Source: Lentisphaerae bacterium GWF2_50_93
Lineage (GTDB): Bacteria > Verrucomicrobiota > Lentisphaeria > Victivallales > GWF2-50-93
DNA: 51,881 nt
Assembly (NCBI GenBank): GCA_001804815.1
Contig: MHBI01000110.1
Span: 1 to 51,881, forward strand
Direction: 5' to 3'
Both the position numbers and the translations under genes were made by a program. Below are positions 16,017 to 26,071 of the stretch, piece by piece; position 1 is the stretch's first letter; every line of letters begins with the position of its first letter. Below the pieces are notes generated by a model. It was given only the letters and a program-made list of their open reading frames with translations, was not told the origin of the DNA and made no database searches.

Positions 16017-19000
16017 ATGAGAAATTTACTGATTGGAATTGGGTACGCAATTATCTCAATATCTACGTTAGTGTCAACTAACATTTCCGTATACGGGGAT
16101 AATATATCTGACGGGAAAACCGTGAAGGAGTTTAAAGTAGAACCATTGACACGTTACTGCCTTTCATTCAATACCTCAGGAAATTCCGCTGTAAACGCCT
16201 CTTGGGAATTGCAGATATTAAATAATGAGGGGCTTCTGCCTTATGAAGGTTCATTTAAAGCGGATTGGCAGAGAATAGTTCCTGAAAGAAAAACATACAC
16301 ACATAGTTTCCTGACCCATCGGGACGGCGTCCTTCTGCGGGTTATTCTTGAAAGCCAGGGAGCCATGCCTGAAATAACCGATATGAAACTTGAGGAGATT
16401 ACCGGCACGAATCCTGTGATAAACGGAGATTTCTCATCCGGTCCATTAAATTATTCCGGATGGACTGATCGTCGTCTGGCGAAATTGGAAACTAATGAAA
16501 ACGGGGAAACCATCTTAAAATGTGAACCTGAAGGCTATGCCTTAACAGATCCAATCCCTGTTGAACCAGGCTCCATCTACCGCTATGCCGAAGGTTCACA
16601 TGTGGGCGGCCAGGTTCTTGTATATGATTACGATCTGCTTCGGATTGGACGCATCGACGGTTATCTCCCTAGAAAAAATCCATTCCTTAAAATTCCGGCT
16701 GATGCGGCATTTATAAGAATTGAATACTGCGACGGCCGTCCCACGCGTGTTCCGGTCGTAAATCTGGTTGGGCTTGAACTCGTAGAAAAAGGAACCAGTC
16801 CAAAGATCCCTGATTTTCCCGCCTATCCCGGCGAAATTATCCTGGAGGCGAATTCCCCTCCTCCTGAGGTGCGGGCCGCCCGTGAAATACAGCACTGGGT
16901 CAGAAAAATCAGCGGCAAGGAGATGAGGGTGCTCGCAGTTCCGTCAAACAGGGATAACATGAAAATCCGGATAGGTGGCAAACTGGCAAAGAACTTATTT
17001 CCGGAAGACTTTAAATATCTGGATGGTTCAGACGGTTTTGCGGTAAGGCAAAAGGACAAGAATATTTACATATTTGGTTCAAGACCGTCAGGAGCCTTGT
17101 TCGGGGCCTTCCGTTTCCTAGAAAAAAACACAGACATAATATGGGCCCGTCCAAGAAAGGAATTTGGTACAGTCTTTACTCCCAACCCCAGTCTTGAATT
17201 CAAAGAGGCGAACTTCATTCTGCGTCCAGCGTTCGTCAAGAGGATGTCCGGCGGTAATTATGCCAAGACAGATGACAGCGGAATCTGGCAGGGACGCTTA
17301 GGACTCAACACTTCAGCATTTTGGGTTAATCAATACGAGCGGGAGGAAATGGGGGGGGCTCCGTCGTTCGACGGTAATTTCATGAGCGTGATCGCCCAGT
17401 CAGACAAATACAAATTTGAAAAATGCAAAACAGAACATCCTGAGTTTTTTATTTTTCAGAACGGTAAAAGGGATATAAGCCCGAACGGTTATATCTGCTA
17501 TACGGCTCCGGGAATAGCCGAAGCCATTTCCGAGGGACTCTGCGAGGTGATTAAGAAAGCGGAGGCAAGAGGTGAAAAGCTGGAGCATATCAGTGTTCGC
17601 ACCAGGGACGGATGGGCTGTCTGTACCTGTCCTGAATGCATGAAGCCGATTAAATTGGCCGATGGCAGTTTTCTTGAACCCAAAGCGGATACATCGCAAA
17701 AGGATCCTCTGTTCTTTTCCACCCGCGTGGCGGTTATGATGAATAAAGTCGCGGCAGAATTCGCCAAGACATATCCGAACATGCCTATTGGAGTTTCTGC
17801 CTACATTTACATGGCTGTTCCTCCAGCTGTAAAACATGCGCCTTCCCTGATCCCTCTTTTTTGCGCTTACGGTGTGTGCTCCATACGCTTCCCCATACTT
17901 GAAGGAAAAAACAATCACTGCATATACGGTGACAGCGGTGGACCTGTCTGGGAAACCAGGTTCAGGGAGTATTTGAACAGGAATGCGTCGGAAGACAGGA
18001 AATTATCCATGTTTGCGTATTATTACTGCAACGGCTTTTCAACTGTTGCAGATTCGGCGGCGGCGGACTGGTCGGCAATGGTTAAATCAGGCGGTGTGTA
18101 CGGTGTTCACATGGATGGGTTCTCAGCGGAAAGTGAACAAGGATTGTCAGTCTGGGACTATCGTGCGATTGAATGGTGGATTATGGCACGCCTAATGTGG
18201 GAACCGACGCTTGACCCGCAGAAACTGAGGGAAGATTACATTAAAAGAGCATACGGAAGGGCAGCTCCTGAAATGTTGGAGTTCTACAATATCATACGAA
18301 AAGTATGGGGAGATCCCGATATAAAATTCGGGGCAACCTGCCATTCCTCCAGCGCGGAGATCTTTGAAACCCTGATCGTTAAAACAGGAAATGAGGAGAA
18401 ACTCCGCTCAATTCTTGTAGAGGCTGAAAAGAAGGTGGTCAACCCTAATTCAAAGATTCTCGTCCAGAGAACTTTGACGGCATTTGACAGTTTGTCAAAG
18501 AGTCTGAACAGACTCGCCATACCCTATGTGCAGGAATCAACCGCCGAGTGGAATATTGCAAATTCAACATTCTGGATGCAGGCTTTCAAATTAGGGGAAT
18601 TCAAAAAGGTTTCCACTTGGTCTGATTTCAAACAGGCCCCGGCCAAACATCAGACCAATGTGTCTGTAATGCGGGATGAAACATACCTTTATTTTCATTT
18701 CCAGGCCCTGGACGCAGGAAAAAACGACAGGGTTGAACTTGTCCTGACAGCCGAAAGGCGAGCGCCCATATATTTCTTTGCCCTTGACAGAAACGGCAAG
18801 CGTTATGACATGAAGAATTATCTGCCGTGGGATTGTCCTGAATGGAAGGGAGAGGTCAAGAATGAAAAAGACAGCTATACGGCCATGTTTAAAATCCCCC
18901 TCTCAGTAATCAGGGAGCTTGATTTGAAAGAAGATGACGTGAAGCTGTACGCCAAGTTCTCCCGCCTAGCGTTTGACGGCAAAGACAAGGAGGAAAGCAC

Positions 19001-19079
19001 TCTTGACGGGACGTCTATTACAAGGACTCATTATATGAATTACTGGAAGATGTTGACCATAGCAAAAGGAAACGAATGA
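16017..19079 (+). CDS. Exported DUF4838 protein with carbohydrate-binding domains
   Basis: A 1020-residue protein with an N-terminal signal sequence (hydrophobic stretch over residues 4-27). Residues about 35-265 are beta-sandwich, CBM-like. About 275-395 is an alpha-glucuronidase/GH20b-like N-domain (PPPEVRAAREIQHWV, then FGSRPSGALFGAFRFLEK). About 395-760 is DUF4838. The last 130 residues resemble a CBM9-like module (ETYLYFHFQALDAG, then DRVELVLTAE). In DUF4838 there is a D531 followed by a Cys cluster C536-x-C538-x2-C541, shared with the two paralogues here. DUF4838 proteins are thought to be glycosidase relatives, but activity is not established. AAAGGA precedes ATG. Confidence 0.8.
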   Translation: MRNLLIGIGYAIISISTLVSTNISVYGDNISDGKTVKEFKVEPLTRYCLSFNTSGNSAVNASWELQILNNEGLLPYEGSFKADWQRIVPERKTYTHSFLTHRDGVLLRVILESQGAMPEITDMKLEEITGTNPVINGDFSSGPLNYSGWTDRRLAKLETNENGETILKCEPEGYALTDPIPVEPGSIYRYAEGSHVGGQVLVYDYDLLRIGRIDGYLPRKNPFLKIPADAAFIRIEYCDGRPTRVPVVNLVGLELVEKGTSPKIPDFPAYPGEIILEANSPPPEVRAAREIQHWVRKISGKEMRVLAVPSNRDNMKIRIGGKLAKNLFPEDFKYLDGSDGFAVRQKDKNIYIFGSRPSGALFGAFRFLEKNTDIIWARPRKEFGTVFTPNPSLEFKEANFILRPAFVKRMSGGNYAKTDDSGIWQGRLGLNTSAFWVNQYEREEMGGAPSFDGNFMSVIAQSDKYKFEKCKTEHPEFFIFQNGKRDISPNGYICYTAPGIAEAISEGLCEVIKKAEARGEKLEHISVRTRDGWAVCTCPECMKPIKLADGSFLEPKADTSQKDPLFFSTRVAVMMNKVAAEFAKTYPNMPIGVSAYIYMAVPPAVKHAPSLIPLFCAYGVCSIRFPILEGKNNHCIYGDSGGPVWETRFREYLNRNASEDRKLSMFAYYYCNGFSTVADSAAADWSAMVKSGGVYGVHMDGFSAESEQGLSVWDYRAIEWWIMARLMWEPTLDPQKLREDYIKRAYGRAAPEMLEFYNIIRKVWGDPDIKFGATCHSSSAEIFETLIVKTGNEEKLRSILVEAEKKVVNPNSKILVQRTLTAFDSLSKSLNRLAIPYVQESTAEWNIANSTFWMQAFKLGEFKKVSTWSDFKQAPAKHQTNVSVMRDETYLYFHFQALDAGKNDRVELVLTAERRAPIYFFALDRNGKRYDMKNYLPWDCPEWKGEVKNEKDSYTAMFKIPLSVIRELDLKEDDVKLYAKFSRLAFDGKDKEESTLDGTSITRTHYMNYWKMLTIAKGNE

Positions 19080-19082
19080 AAA

Positions 19083-19928
19083 ATGAAAAAACTAATTTTT
19101 ATTTCCCCTATGTTATTCATGTCATTAATTTGTATCGCATCCGGAAGGGATCTTTTCAAAACAGATGAGATCGTCGAAACAAATAAGGCAATGGAATTGA
19201 CAAAATCGGCAATCCCGGTTGAGACGGGCAGGAAATATGAGGTTTTATCCCTTGCGCGCACAAACAGCAAATACACGATTGAGGCAAATGAACGCATTCG
19301 CATTATGGATCTTCGGGATATTGCAAGCCGCGTACGTATTGAGTTTTATGATGAGCAGGAAAAAAAACTCCCCAAAAATACGGACATAAATATTCCTGTC
19401 ATTTCCCAGGGATTCCTTGACTATGTGCGGGTATTTTATCCGCCTCCGGCGGCCAAGTCCTTAAAAGTCTTCCTGATTCCGGGCAAAGAAGCTGACATCG
19501 CCTCGAAAAAGATAGTTGTAAGAACGGATCTGGATGGCAAAGAGGCTGAGTGCATAAACGTCCATCCTTCTTTCGAATACGGGGATTTAAATTTTTATGG
19601 GTATGGCGGCGAATTTTACACTCGTCCCGATGGGAAGGTCGTATGGAATTCAGGATTTACCGGCTCCACTCCATCTATCCCAGTTAAAGGAGGAGTCTCC
19701 TATGATTTTAGTTGTCGCGGAAAGGCAGGAGAACCAAAATCCTTTATTTACATAGGTTGTTACAATACGGAAGGTGACAAACCTTTCAAAAGCATGAAGT
19801 ACGGTGTAAGTGAAAAAGGGGAGACTGTGAAATTTATTATGCCAGCTGGAACTGTATCAGTGAAATTGACTGGCTACTATGTGATTGTCGAAGAATTCAA
19901 AGTCACTGAAAGCAAAGAGGACAAGTGA
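19083..19928 (+). CDS. Exported protein of unknown function between two DUF4838 genes
   Basis: A 281-residue protein with a clear signal peptide (MKKLIFISPMLFMSLICIAS). The Cys is not in a proper lipobox, so it is probably soluble or loosely attached. The remainder is beta-rich with two sandwich-like halves (about 35-155 and 160-275). The second half has SIPVKGGVSYDFSCRG and KFIMPAGTVSVKLTGYY, typical of carbohydrate-binding jelly-roll modules. The first half (PVETGRKYEV...RIEFYDEQEKKLPKN) resembles the N-terminal sandwich of the preceding 1020-residue protein. It is a stand-alone binding protein by inference. The gene lies 3 bp after its neighbour and its end overlaps a possible GTG start of the next. 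Confidence 0.5.
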   Translation: MKKLIFISPMLFMSLICIASGRDLFKTDEIVETNKAMELTKSAIPVETGRKYEVLSLARTNSKYTIEANERIRIMDLRDIASRVRIEFYDEQEKKLPKNTDINIPVISQGFLDYVRVFYPPPAAKSLKVFLIPGKEADIASKKIVVRTDLDGKEAECINVHPSFEYGDLNFYGYGGEFYTRPDGKVVWNSGFTGSTPSIPVKGGVSYDFSCRGKAGEPKSFIYIGCYNTEGDKPFKSMKYGVSEKGETVKFIMPAGTVSVKLTGYYVIVEEFKVTESKEDK

Positions 19929-19942
19929 AAAGGAAAGGTCTT

Positions 19943-22453
19943 ATGATAATCAACTGCAGAAGCTTGAACAATTATTTTTTGGCAGCGATGATGGCAAGCA
20001 TATTGGTGTTGGGAGCGTTTTCAGTCCCGGGCGCCGAGCAAACACAGACCCCTATCGACAAGAAAGCAGTAAAGACTGCAGGCGTTCCTGCAAAATACAT
20101 TATAAAGGATGGCGTGGCCCAAGGTAAACTCTATCTGCCTGCGAACGTCGGGAAGCCAACTCTGTTCGCTGCGCAGGAACTCCGGGATCACCTTAAAAAA
20201 ATGACCGGAGCGGAGCTGGAAATGGCGTGGCGCGAAATAGGGAGGCATGACAGCGGCTTTATATTTAAGACAAGACCTGAAAATGAATGGAAGGGAAAGG
20301 AGTCCGCGCAGGCTTTCACCGTTGAGGAGTCCGCCTCGCCAATGCCTCGCGTAACTATCACGGGAAATACGGATATTGCCGTGCTTTACGGTGTCTACCA
20401 GTATTTGAACGACCTGGGTGTGCGCTGGCTGACACCGGGTGAGATCGGCACAAACATCCCAAAATTGTCTGACATTCCAATTCAACCGGGAAAGCGGATG
20501 CATTCGCCCTCGTTCTCTTCCCGCACAATGGCTCTTTCATCGACGGTCAGAGGTCATTTTGGCGAAGGGCCGGATGTGAATGCCGCAGTTTACGACTATG
20601 AGCTGTTCCTGATTCGCAACAGGACACAGCTGGGACGCCTTATCGCAACAAGAGACTTCGATTTCAATCTGTGCGTAATGAATAGCGGACACGCCATTAA
20701 ACCCATGACGGGATTAAGTCGTGATAAAGTGAAAGAGCTCATGGAAAAAGAGCCTGAGCGTTTTGCTCTTGTTACAGGAAAAGATTTCTTGCTGAAACGT
20801 GTTTATGAAGAGGGACAGGTCTGCTTTACAAATGAAAAGAACATTCAAACTGCAATAGAAAATTGCGTGTCTTTTTTTGAAAATATGGAGAAGACAAGGA
20901 ATGAGCGCAGCGCCGATCTGGATGAAGATGCCACCGTAGGAATGGGATTGTCCGACTGTAAAGGATATTGCGAATGTGACAGCTGTGCGAAAATCGCAGG
21001 CAAAGGACCGAACAGTAAAGACCGCCTGGTCTGGTGGTTCTGGAACAGCGTAGCCAAAGGTCTCAATGAAAAGATGCCCGGTCGTAACATTGGAGTCTTC
21101 TATCCGTATATGGACATGACCGAGCCTCCAGACGATGTCAAGATAGAATCTAATATAATGGCTTTTACATGTCTTCTGATAAAATGGGAAAAGTCTCCTG
21201 AAAACAAGGAATCATATCCTTTTACGAAAACCTTCCGCCAGTGGATAGGCAAGACCAAGGATGCCGGTGCGACTTTAGTGGCGCGCGACTATCAAACCCG
21301 CCCCTTGACTCCTACTCCGCTTCTTGTCCTGGACGCGGCACAGGGGTTTGCCAAGCTCGGCTATAAACACTATAATATGGAGGCGCAGCAGCGTTCTGAA
21401 TACGGCTGGCCGATAATCTGGTCGCTGGCTCAGTTCACATGGGACACCTCGAAAGCTCCTCGTGAATACCTGAAGGATTTCTGCCGCGAATATTATGGAA
21501 CACCTTATGATGCCGATATTCTTTGGATACTGGAAGAAATGACCCGTAATGCATGCACTATGGAACGGATCAATTATGGCGGCGGTGCCGATACCTCCTA
21601 TATGCTCCCTGATGAATTTATCAAAAATGCCAGAGCCAGACTGGGTACAGCAGTCAGCAATTCACAGGACAGACAGAAGGAACGCCTGAGCCGCTTCCGT
21701 GATTCCATCGAAGCGCAGTTCCAGCACGCAGAGACCTACCGAGCCTATTCCAAGGCTATGAACAACCGGACACCGGAGGATATTGCCGATTTTGTAAAAC
21801 GGGCAAACGGGCTCAAGGATTTCTGGCAGAAAAACAACCTTGCCGCCATAAGCTCCACTGGGCGTAATCCGGCGATCGCCGCCGACATGTATTTGAAAAC
21901 TGACTTTGCCAGCCTGAAGCCTTGTGCCCGCAAGGAAATTTCAGGACTGGGTCCGAATGACAAACGCTGGATGGAAGAGCTTTTCGCCGGAGCTGAAAAA
22001 ATGCCGGAAAAGGTTCCGAATCTGTTCCCGCTGCCGGAAAACTGGAAATTCCATCTCGACTATGAGAACAACGGGGTAGAGAACGGATACTTCAAAGTTG
22101 CTTATGATGACACTGTGGGCTGGCCGCTGGTTTCAAGCTGGAACATGCCGGCATATCAGGGGTATGAACAGATAGGCGGAGCTTTCTGGTACCGCTTGAA
22201 ATTCAAGGCTCCTGTATTTCCTTCCGGCAAAAAAGTATTTCTCAGGATAGGTTCGCTTGATGACACCGGCGACATATATCTAAACGGAGTCAAAGTCGGT
22301 TCACAATCAGATTGCGGTAAATGGGACAGGTCATTTGCTATAGATGTTACAAATCATATAAAAGCAGGGGAAGAAAATGTCATTGCAATCCACGGATATG
22401 ACTGCGGCGGCGGCGAAGGCGTATGGCGGCCCAGCGCATTGTACACGGAATAA
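19943..22453 (+). CDS. Exported DUF4838 protein with C-terminal galactose-binding-like domain
   Basis: About 836 residues. I chose ATG 19943 over GTG 19925 because AAGGAAAGG lies just before it. A signal segment (NYFLAAMMASILVLGAF) is followed by an N-domain of alpha-glucuronidase type (FAAQELRDHLKKMTG, then VLYGVYQYLNDLGVRWLTPG). DUF4838 spans about 165-560, carrying D338 and the cluster C343-x-C345-x2-C348. A helical region follows. The last 130 residues form a beta-galactosidase-like jelly roll (FLRIGSLDDTGDIYLNGVKV). Likely periplasmic or outer-surface and active on a glycan; the reaction is unknown. Confidence 0.8.
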   Translation: MIINCRSLNNYFLAAMMASILVLGAFSVPGAEQTQTPIDKKAVKTAGVPAKYIIKDGVAQGKLYLPANVGKPTLFAAQELRDHLKKMTGAELEMAWREIGRHDSGFIFKTRPENEWKGKESAQAFTVEESASPMPRVTITGNTDIAVLYGVYQYLNDLGVRWLTPGEIGTNIPKLSDIPIQPGKRMHSPSFSSRTMALSSTVRGHFGEGPDVNAAVYDYELFLIRNRTQLGRLIATRDFDFNLCVMNSGHAIKPMTGLSRDKVKELMEKEPERFALVTGKDFLLKRVYEEGQVCFTNEKNIQTAIENCVSFFENMEKTRNERSADLDEDATVGMGLSDCKGYCECDSCAKIAGKGPNSKDRLVWWFWNSVAKGLNEKMPGRNIGVFYPYMDMTEPPDDVKIESNIMAFTCLLIKWEKSPENKESYPFTKTFRQWIGKTKDAGATLVARDYQTRPLTPTPLLVLDAAQGFAKLGYKHYNMEAQQRSEYGWPIIWSLAQFTWDTSKAPREYLKDFCREYYGTPYDADILWILEEMTRNACTMERINYGGGADTSYMLPDEFIKNARARLGTAVSNSQDRQKERLSRFRDSIEAQFQHAETYRAYSKAMNNRTPEDIADFVKRANGLKDFWQKNNLAAISSTGRNPAIAADMYLKTDFASLKPCARKEISGLGPNDKRWMEELFAGAEKMPEKVPNLFPLPENWKFHLDYENNGVENGYFKVAYDDTVGWPLVSSWNMPAYQGYEQIGGAFWYRLKFKAPVFPSGKKVFLRIGSLDDTGDIYLNGVKVGSQSDCGKWDRSFAIDVTNHIKAGEENVIAIHGYDCGGGEGVWRPSALYTE

Positions 22454-22483
22454 ATTTTAAAAACAGGAAAAATGGAGAAAAAT

Positions 22484-25400
22484 ATGAAAATCAAAAATCC
22501 TATCAGTATTTTGAATTTGATGATGCGTTTGACGATGACGAGTTGTGCGGCTGTTTCCGCAGTATCGTTGGCGTCTGCGGCGGAACCTGCAGCGGCAAAG
22601 TTGAATGTGTCCGAGCTGGCTCAATGGGGACAGACACCTCCCGCCCCTCTCAATCTCAAGGGTCCGGGGACATGGACATTCACGCCACCCGCGGATGGGC
22701 GGGCCCTGCGGCTGATGGGGCGGCTGAGCGCCGAAAAGGCCACCTGGAAGTTAACACTGGGTGATGGGAAAGCGCCCGGCAGCAAGTTTATCCTGACTGC
22801 CGCCGATCCTCAGGCCGCCTTCCTGACTGTCAACAGACAGAAATATTTCATCAAACCGGATCTGGATTTCTATGTGCACACGAATCTCAGCACTAAGTTC
22901 TCGCTGAAACTGGCGGAAAAATCCGCGTTTGAGGACCGCAATCGCGTAATGGCCACCTACCCGCAACTTCCTTCCGTATATCAGCATGTCTTCACGATCC
23001 ATCTGGAGCGCGGCATCCAGGGACTGTCCATCTGGCTGGACGGCCGATTCATGGCCACCATCCCGGCTGAAACCGCCATTGCATCGGGAACGATCCAACT
23101 GGGAGCCGATGCGGAACTCGCGGGGGCACTGGAGTCGCCAGCTTTGGGTCAAGGCCTTTATCTGCCGCTGGATCTGGACTCTTATGCTCGACCTGGCCCA
23201 TTCAAGTTCCAGGAATTCTCCTCGGAGATCCATGCCGGCTCCATCAATTCGCTGCACGGCATACCTTTTCTAGCCACGGCGGCTTCCAACAATATTGATG
23301 TCGGTCTGAGTCGCTGGCTGCAGGAAAAAATCGACCTGGCTACGTACTGTGACGGGGATACTACCCGTAGCGCTTTTGATGGCTTGCCGGAATCAATCGT
23401 TTTGCGCGTACCCAAGGCCAATTATATTGCTGCGCATGTTTTGTGCACCGTAGAGCCTGATACAAACAAAGTACCGGCATTGAGCTTGCGCGTGACTCGG
23501 TTTGGCAAGAACTATGGTGATGGTGGAGGCCGGGCCGACACGTGCATTGCCGACACAACTGTTTATCTGCCAGCTGCCGGAGGCAACGCCCCTCCACCGA
23601 CTGGATTGCGCCAGGTTGGCACGGTGGCGTCGGGCAAGGATAAACTGCCGGTTTACAGCATAACTGTCCCATTGAAGATGGGGACGATTACGGACATGCT
23701 GGGCGAGAACGCTCCGGCTATTGGGCGGGAGAAGGATTTTTTTGATATCGAATTGACGCGGGAAATCCGGCTTGCGGTGCAATTCTTCAATCTGCAGAAC
23801 TGTCGGCTCAAGCCGTTAGGGATGCCTAGCGCCGTACATGTGTTCGGCGTAACCCTGGAACGCAATCCCATAGATGTCCAAGTGACGTCAAAGGAGGCAG
23901 GGCACATTTTCTATGCGGCTGAAAATCCCTCTTTGCAGGTAAGCTTCAGCAACCGGCAGGAGTCCCCGGCTAAGCTTGCGCTGAACTGGGAGGTGACGGA
24001 TTTCTACGGCAAGACCAGTTCCCATTCGCAAAAGGTCGAGGTCCCTGCCAAGGGAACGAATGGTGGACTTGCAGAGGCACAGATTCCGCTGTCTCAATTC
24101 AAGTTTGGCCATCATGACGCCGTTATCAGGGTGACGGATGATGCCGGACGGGAATTATGGAGGGAACCGACTTCCTTCGCGCTGTTGCCGCCGGATACGC
24201 GCAAGGCCGGGGCTGAATCGCCCTTTGGAATCTGGTGGTTCCAGGGAACTCATGGGACATGTGATCGCGTTGATCTGATGGGGTCTATCCTTCTTAAAAT
24301 GGGGATGCGTCACTGTACCCCGCAAAATAAGGTCCACGAAGCCGAGATGGCACCTTATAAACTCACACCCAGCATGACGAGATGGGCGAAGACTGTGAAG
24401 GATGACATAAAGCTTGAACAGTTTTGCAAGGAAAACCCAAGCGTGCGTTTTGGGATGGTCTTCCACGAAACGCAGTTTCCTGATATTAAGATACCCTTTG
24501 AGGAGTTGCTCGGTAAACCCAAGCCCGAATTCAGCGAGGAGGGCAAGAAGGCCATGGAGAAACTTTGGCCGCAGGCGGAATACAGGGCTCAGTGGTTTAG
24601 GGACAAGCAGCCGAACCTTAAGATAAGTTTTGGCAATACTTCTTCAGCTCTCATGGTTGCGTTCATGCGCCAAGGCTGGCCTAAGAAATATGTGGATTGC
24701 TTCGCCATGGAAGGGGTTGCCAACTGGCATCCCACCGAAATGCAGCCGCGCCGGGGCGCCATGCAGGAAGTGTGGTATTTGTCTGAAATGCGTAAGTTTT
24801 ACGGATACGAGGATGTGCCGGTGTCTTCCGGATACGAATATATTGACCGCTGTACCGCTCCCGGCGCACTGACGGAACGCGAGCAGGCGGATTACTATGT
24901 CCGCGACGTCCTGCATTGCCTGGCTTATGGGTATCCCAGCATCAATGTCGGTTTGGCCGAAGACGTGTCCGATTCCTATTACGCCACGCTTTATGGTTCC
25001 AGCGGGGTTCTGCATCGGTATCCTTTGCTGACACCCAAGCCGTCTTATGTGGCGTATGCCACGCTGACCAGGGTGCTGGACGGTGCAAAATACTCACGCT
25101 ACTTCGACACCGGTTCGCGCGGCCTGTATATTCTGGAATTCGCGCGTGGTGCTGAGCAGGTCTATCCGGTGTGGACCACCCTCGGCACACGCGAAGTGAG
25201 CATCGAGGTTGCAGGCGGGAACGGCATCGAAATTGTGGATGCCATGGGCAATGCGAGCAAGTTGCCCGTCAAAAACGGCGTCGCACTCTTCCAGGCCACC
25301 ACTACGCCAGCATATATCATCACGAGCGGAAAGGTGACAAAGGTCAGTCTGGGTAAGGCGACCTATGCGGATCAGGCACCGGTGGACGCGATCACGGTGG

Positions 25401-26023
25401 GTGATTTTAATGATCCGCCCGCCTGGGAGGTGGAGACAAAGCCCGACACATATCTGGAAACCTATGCCTCCGATCAGCCTGCGGTGCAAGGCAAGTTCAC
25501 CCTGACGGCGGTCCAGGACGAGGAGAAGGGCAAGGTTGCCGAGCTAACCATGGAGGCGCAGCCGGAGGTGCCTAAGATTGTCCCGCGCTACGTTTCCTTG
25601 AAGTTGAAACAGCCCAATCCTCTCGCCAGTGATGTCGCAAGAATAGGCATGTGGGTAAAGGGCAATTCCTGCTGGGGGCGCGTTTACTGGGAGTTCACCG
25701 ATGCCAGGGGCGAATCGTATTTCTCTGCCTCTGACGAGACCAGCGGCTGGGATGTCAGCGATTGGAAAGGGCGTACTGCGATCAACTTCGACGGCTGGCG
25801 CTTTGTTTCGCTCGATATTCCCAAGCGTTATCCGGGCGGTTTCCATGGACCGACAGATCGCGACTGGAGCTACAATGGCGGCGATCAGGATGGCATTGTC
25901 CAGCACCCGATCACCCTGACACGTGTAGTGGTGGCCCTGCGCGACAGTCAAGTGTATGTGACGGACATGGTGCCGAGCCAAAACCGCTCAATACGCCTCG
26001 GAAGCATTCTAGCGGGGAAGTGA
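22484..26023 (+). CDS. Very large exported glycosidase-like protein
   Basis: About 1179 residues. The ATG at 22484 is preferred to that at 22472 because GGAG precedes it with good spacing. A signal peptide (MTSCAAVSAVSLASAAEP) leads into beta-rich domains to about residue 570. A barrel-like region follows (FGIWWFQGTHGTCDRV at about 580, FAMEGVANWHPTEMQ, SSGYEYIDRCTAP, YYVRDVLHCLAYGYPSINVG), then a beta-sandwich and a final jelly roll (IGMWVKGNSCWGRVYWEF). The arrangement is that of clan GH-A enzymes of the GH39/GH42 type, with possible catalytic Glu residues in FAMEG and GYEY, but I cannot name a family. By eye its DNA is richer in G+C than the flanking DUF4838 genes. Confidence 0.55.
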   Translation: MKIKNPISILNLMMRLTMTSCAAVSAVSLASAAEPAAAKLNVSELAQWGQTPPAPLNLKGPGTWTFTPPADGRALRLMGRLSAEKATWKLTLGDGKAPGSKFILTAADPQAAFLTVNRQKYFIKPDLDFYVHTNLSTKFSLKLAEKSAFEDRNRVMATYPQLPSVYQHVFTIHLERGIQGLSIWLDGRFMATIPAETAIASGTIQLGADAELAGALESPALGQGLYLPLDLDSYARPGPFKFQEFSSEIHAGSINSLHGIPFLATAASNNIDVGLSRWLQEKIDLATYCDGDTTRSAFDGLPESIVLRVPKANYIAAHVLCTVEPDTNKVPALSLRVTRFGKNYGDGGGRADTCIADTTVYLPAAGGNAPPPTGLRQVGTVASGKDKLPVYSITVPLKMGTITDMLGENAPAIGREKDFFDIELTREIRLAVQFFNLQNCRLKPLGMPSAVHVFGVTLERNPIDVQVTSKEAGHIFYAAENPSLQVSFSNRQESPAKLALNWEVTDFYGKTSSHSQKVEVPAKGTNGGLAEAQIPLSQFKFGHHDAVIRVTDDAGRELWREPTSFALLPPDTRKAGAESPFGIWWFQGTHGTCDRVDLMGSILLKMGMRHCTPQNKVHEAEMAPYKLTPSMTRWAKTVKDDIKLEQFCKENPSVRFGMVFHETQFPDIKIPFEELLGKPKPEFSEEGKKAMEKLWPQAEYRAQWFRDKQPNLKISFGNTSSALMVAFMRQGWPKKYVDCFAMEGVANWHPTEMQPRRGAMQEVWYLSEMRKFYGYEDVPVSSGYEYIDRCTAPGALTEREQADYYVRDVLHCLAYGYPSINVGLAEDVSDSYYATLYGSSGVLHRYPLLTPKPSYVAYATLTRVLDGAKYSRYFDTGSRGLYILEFARGAEQVYPVWTTLGTREVSIEVAGGNGIEIVDAMGNASKLPVKNGVALFQATTTPAYIITSGKVTKVSLGKATYADQAPVDAITVGDFNDPPAWEVETKPDTYLETYASDQPAVQGKFTLTAVQDEEKGKVAELTMEAQPEVPKIVPRYVSLKLKQPNPLASDVARIGMWVKGNSCWGRVYWEFTDARGESYFSASDETSGWDVSDWKGRTAINFDGWRFVSLDIPKRYPGGFHGPTDRDWSYNGGDQDGIVQHPITLTRVVVALRDSQVYVTDMVPSQNRSIRLGSILAGK

Positions 26024-26071
26024 AAACTCGCAAAGACAATTTGCAATAATTAAGGATAAGGAGAAAGGATT

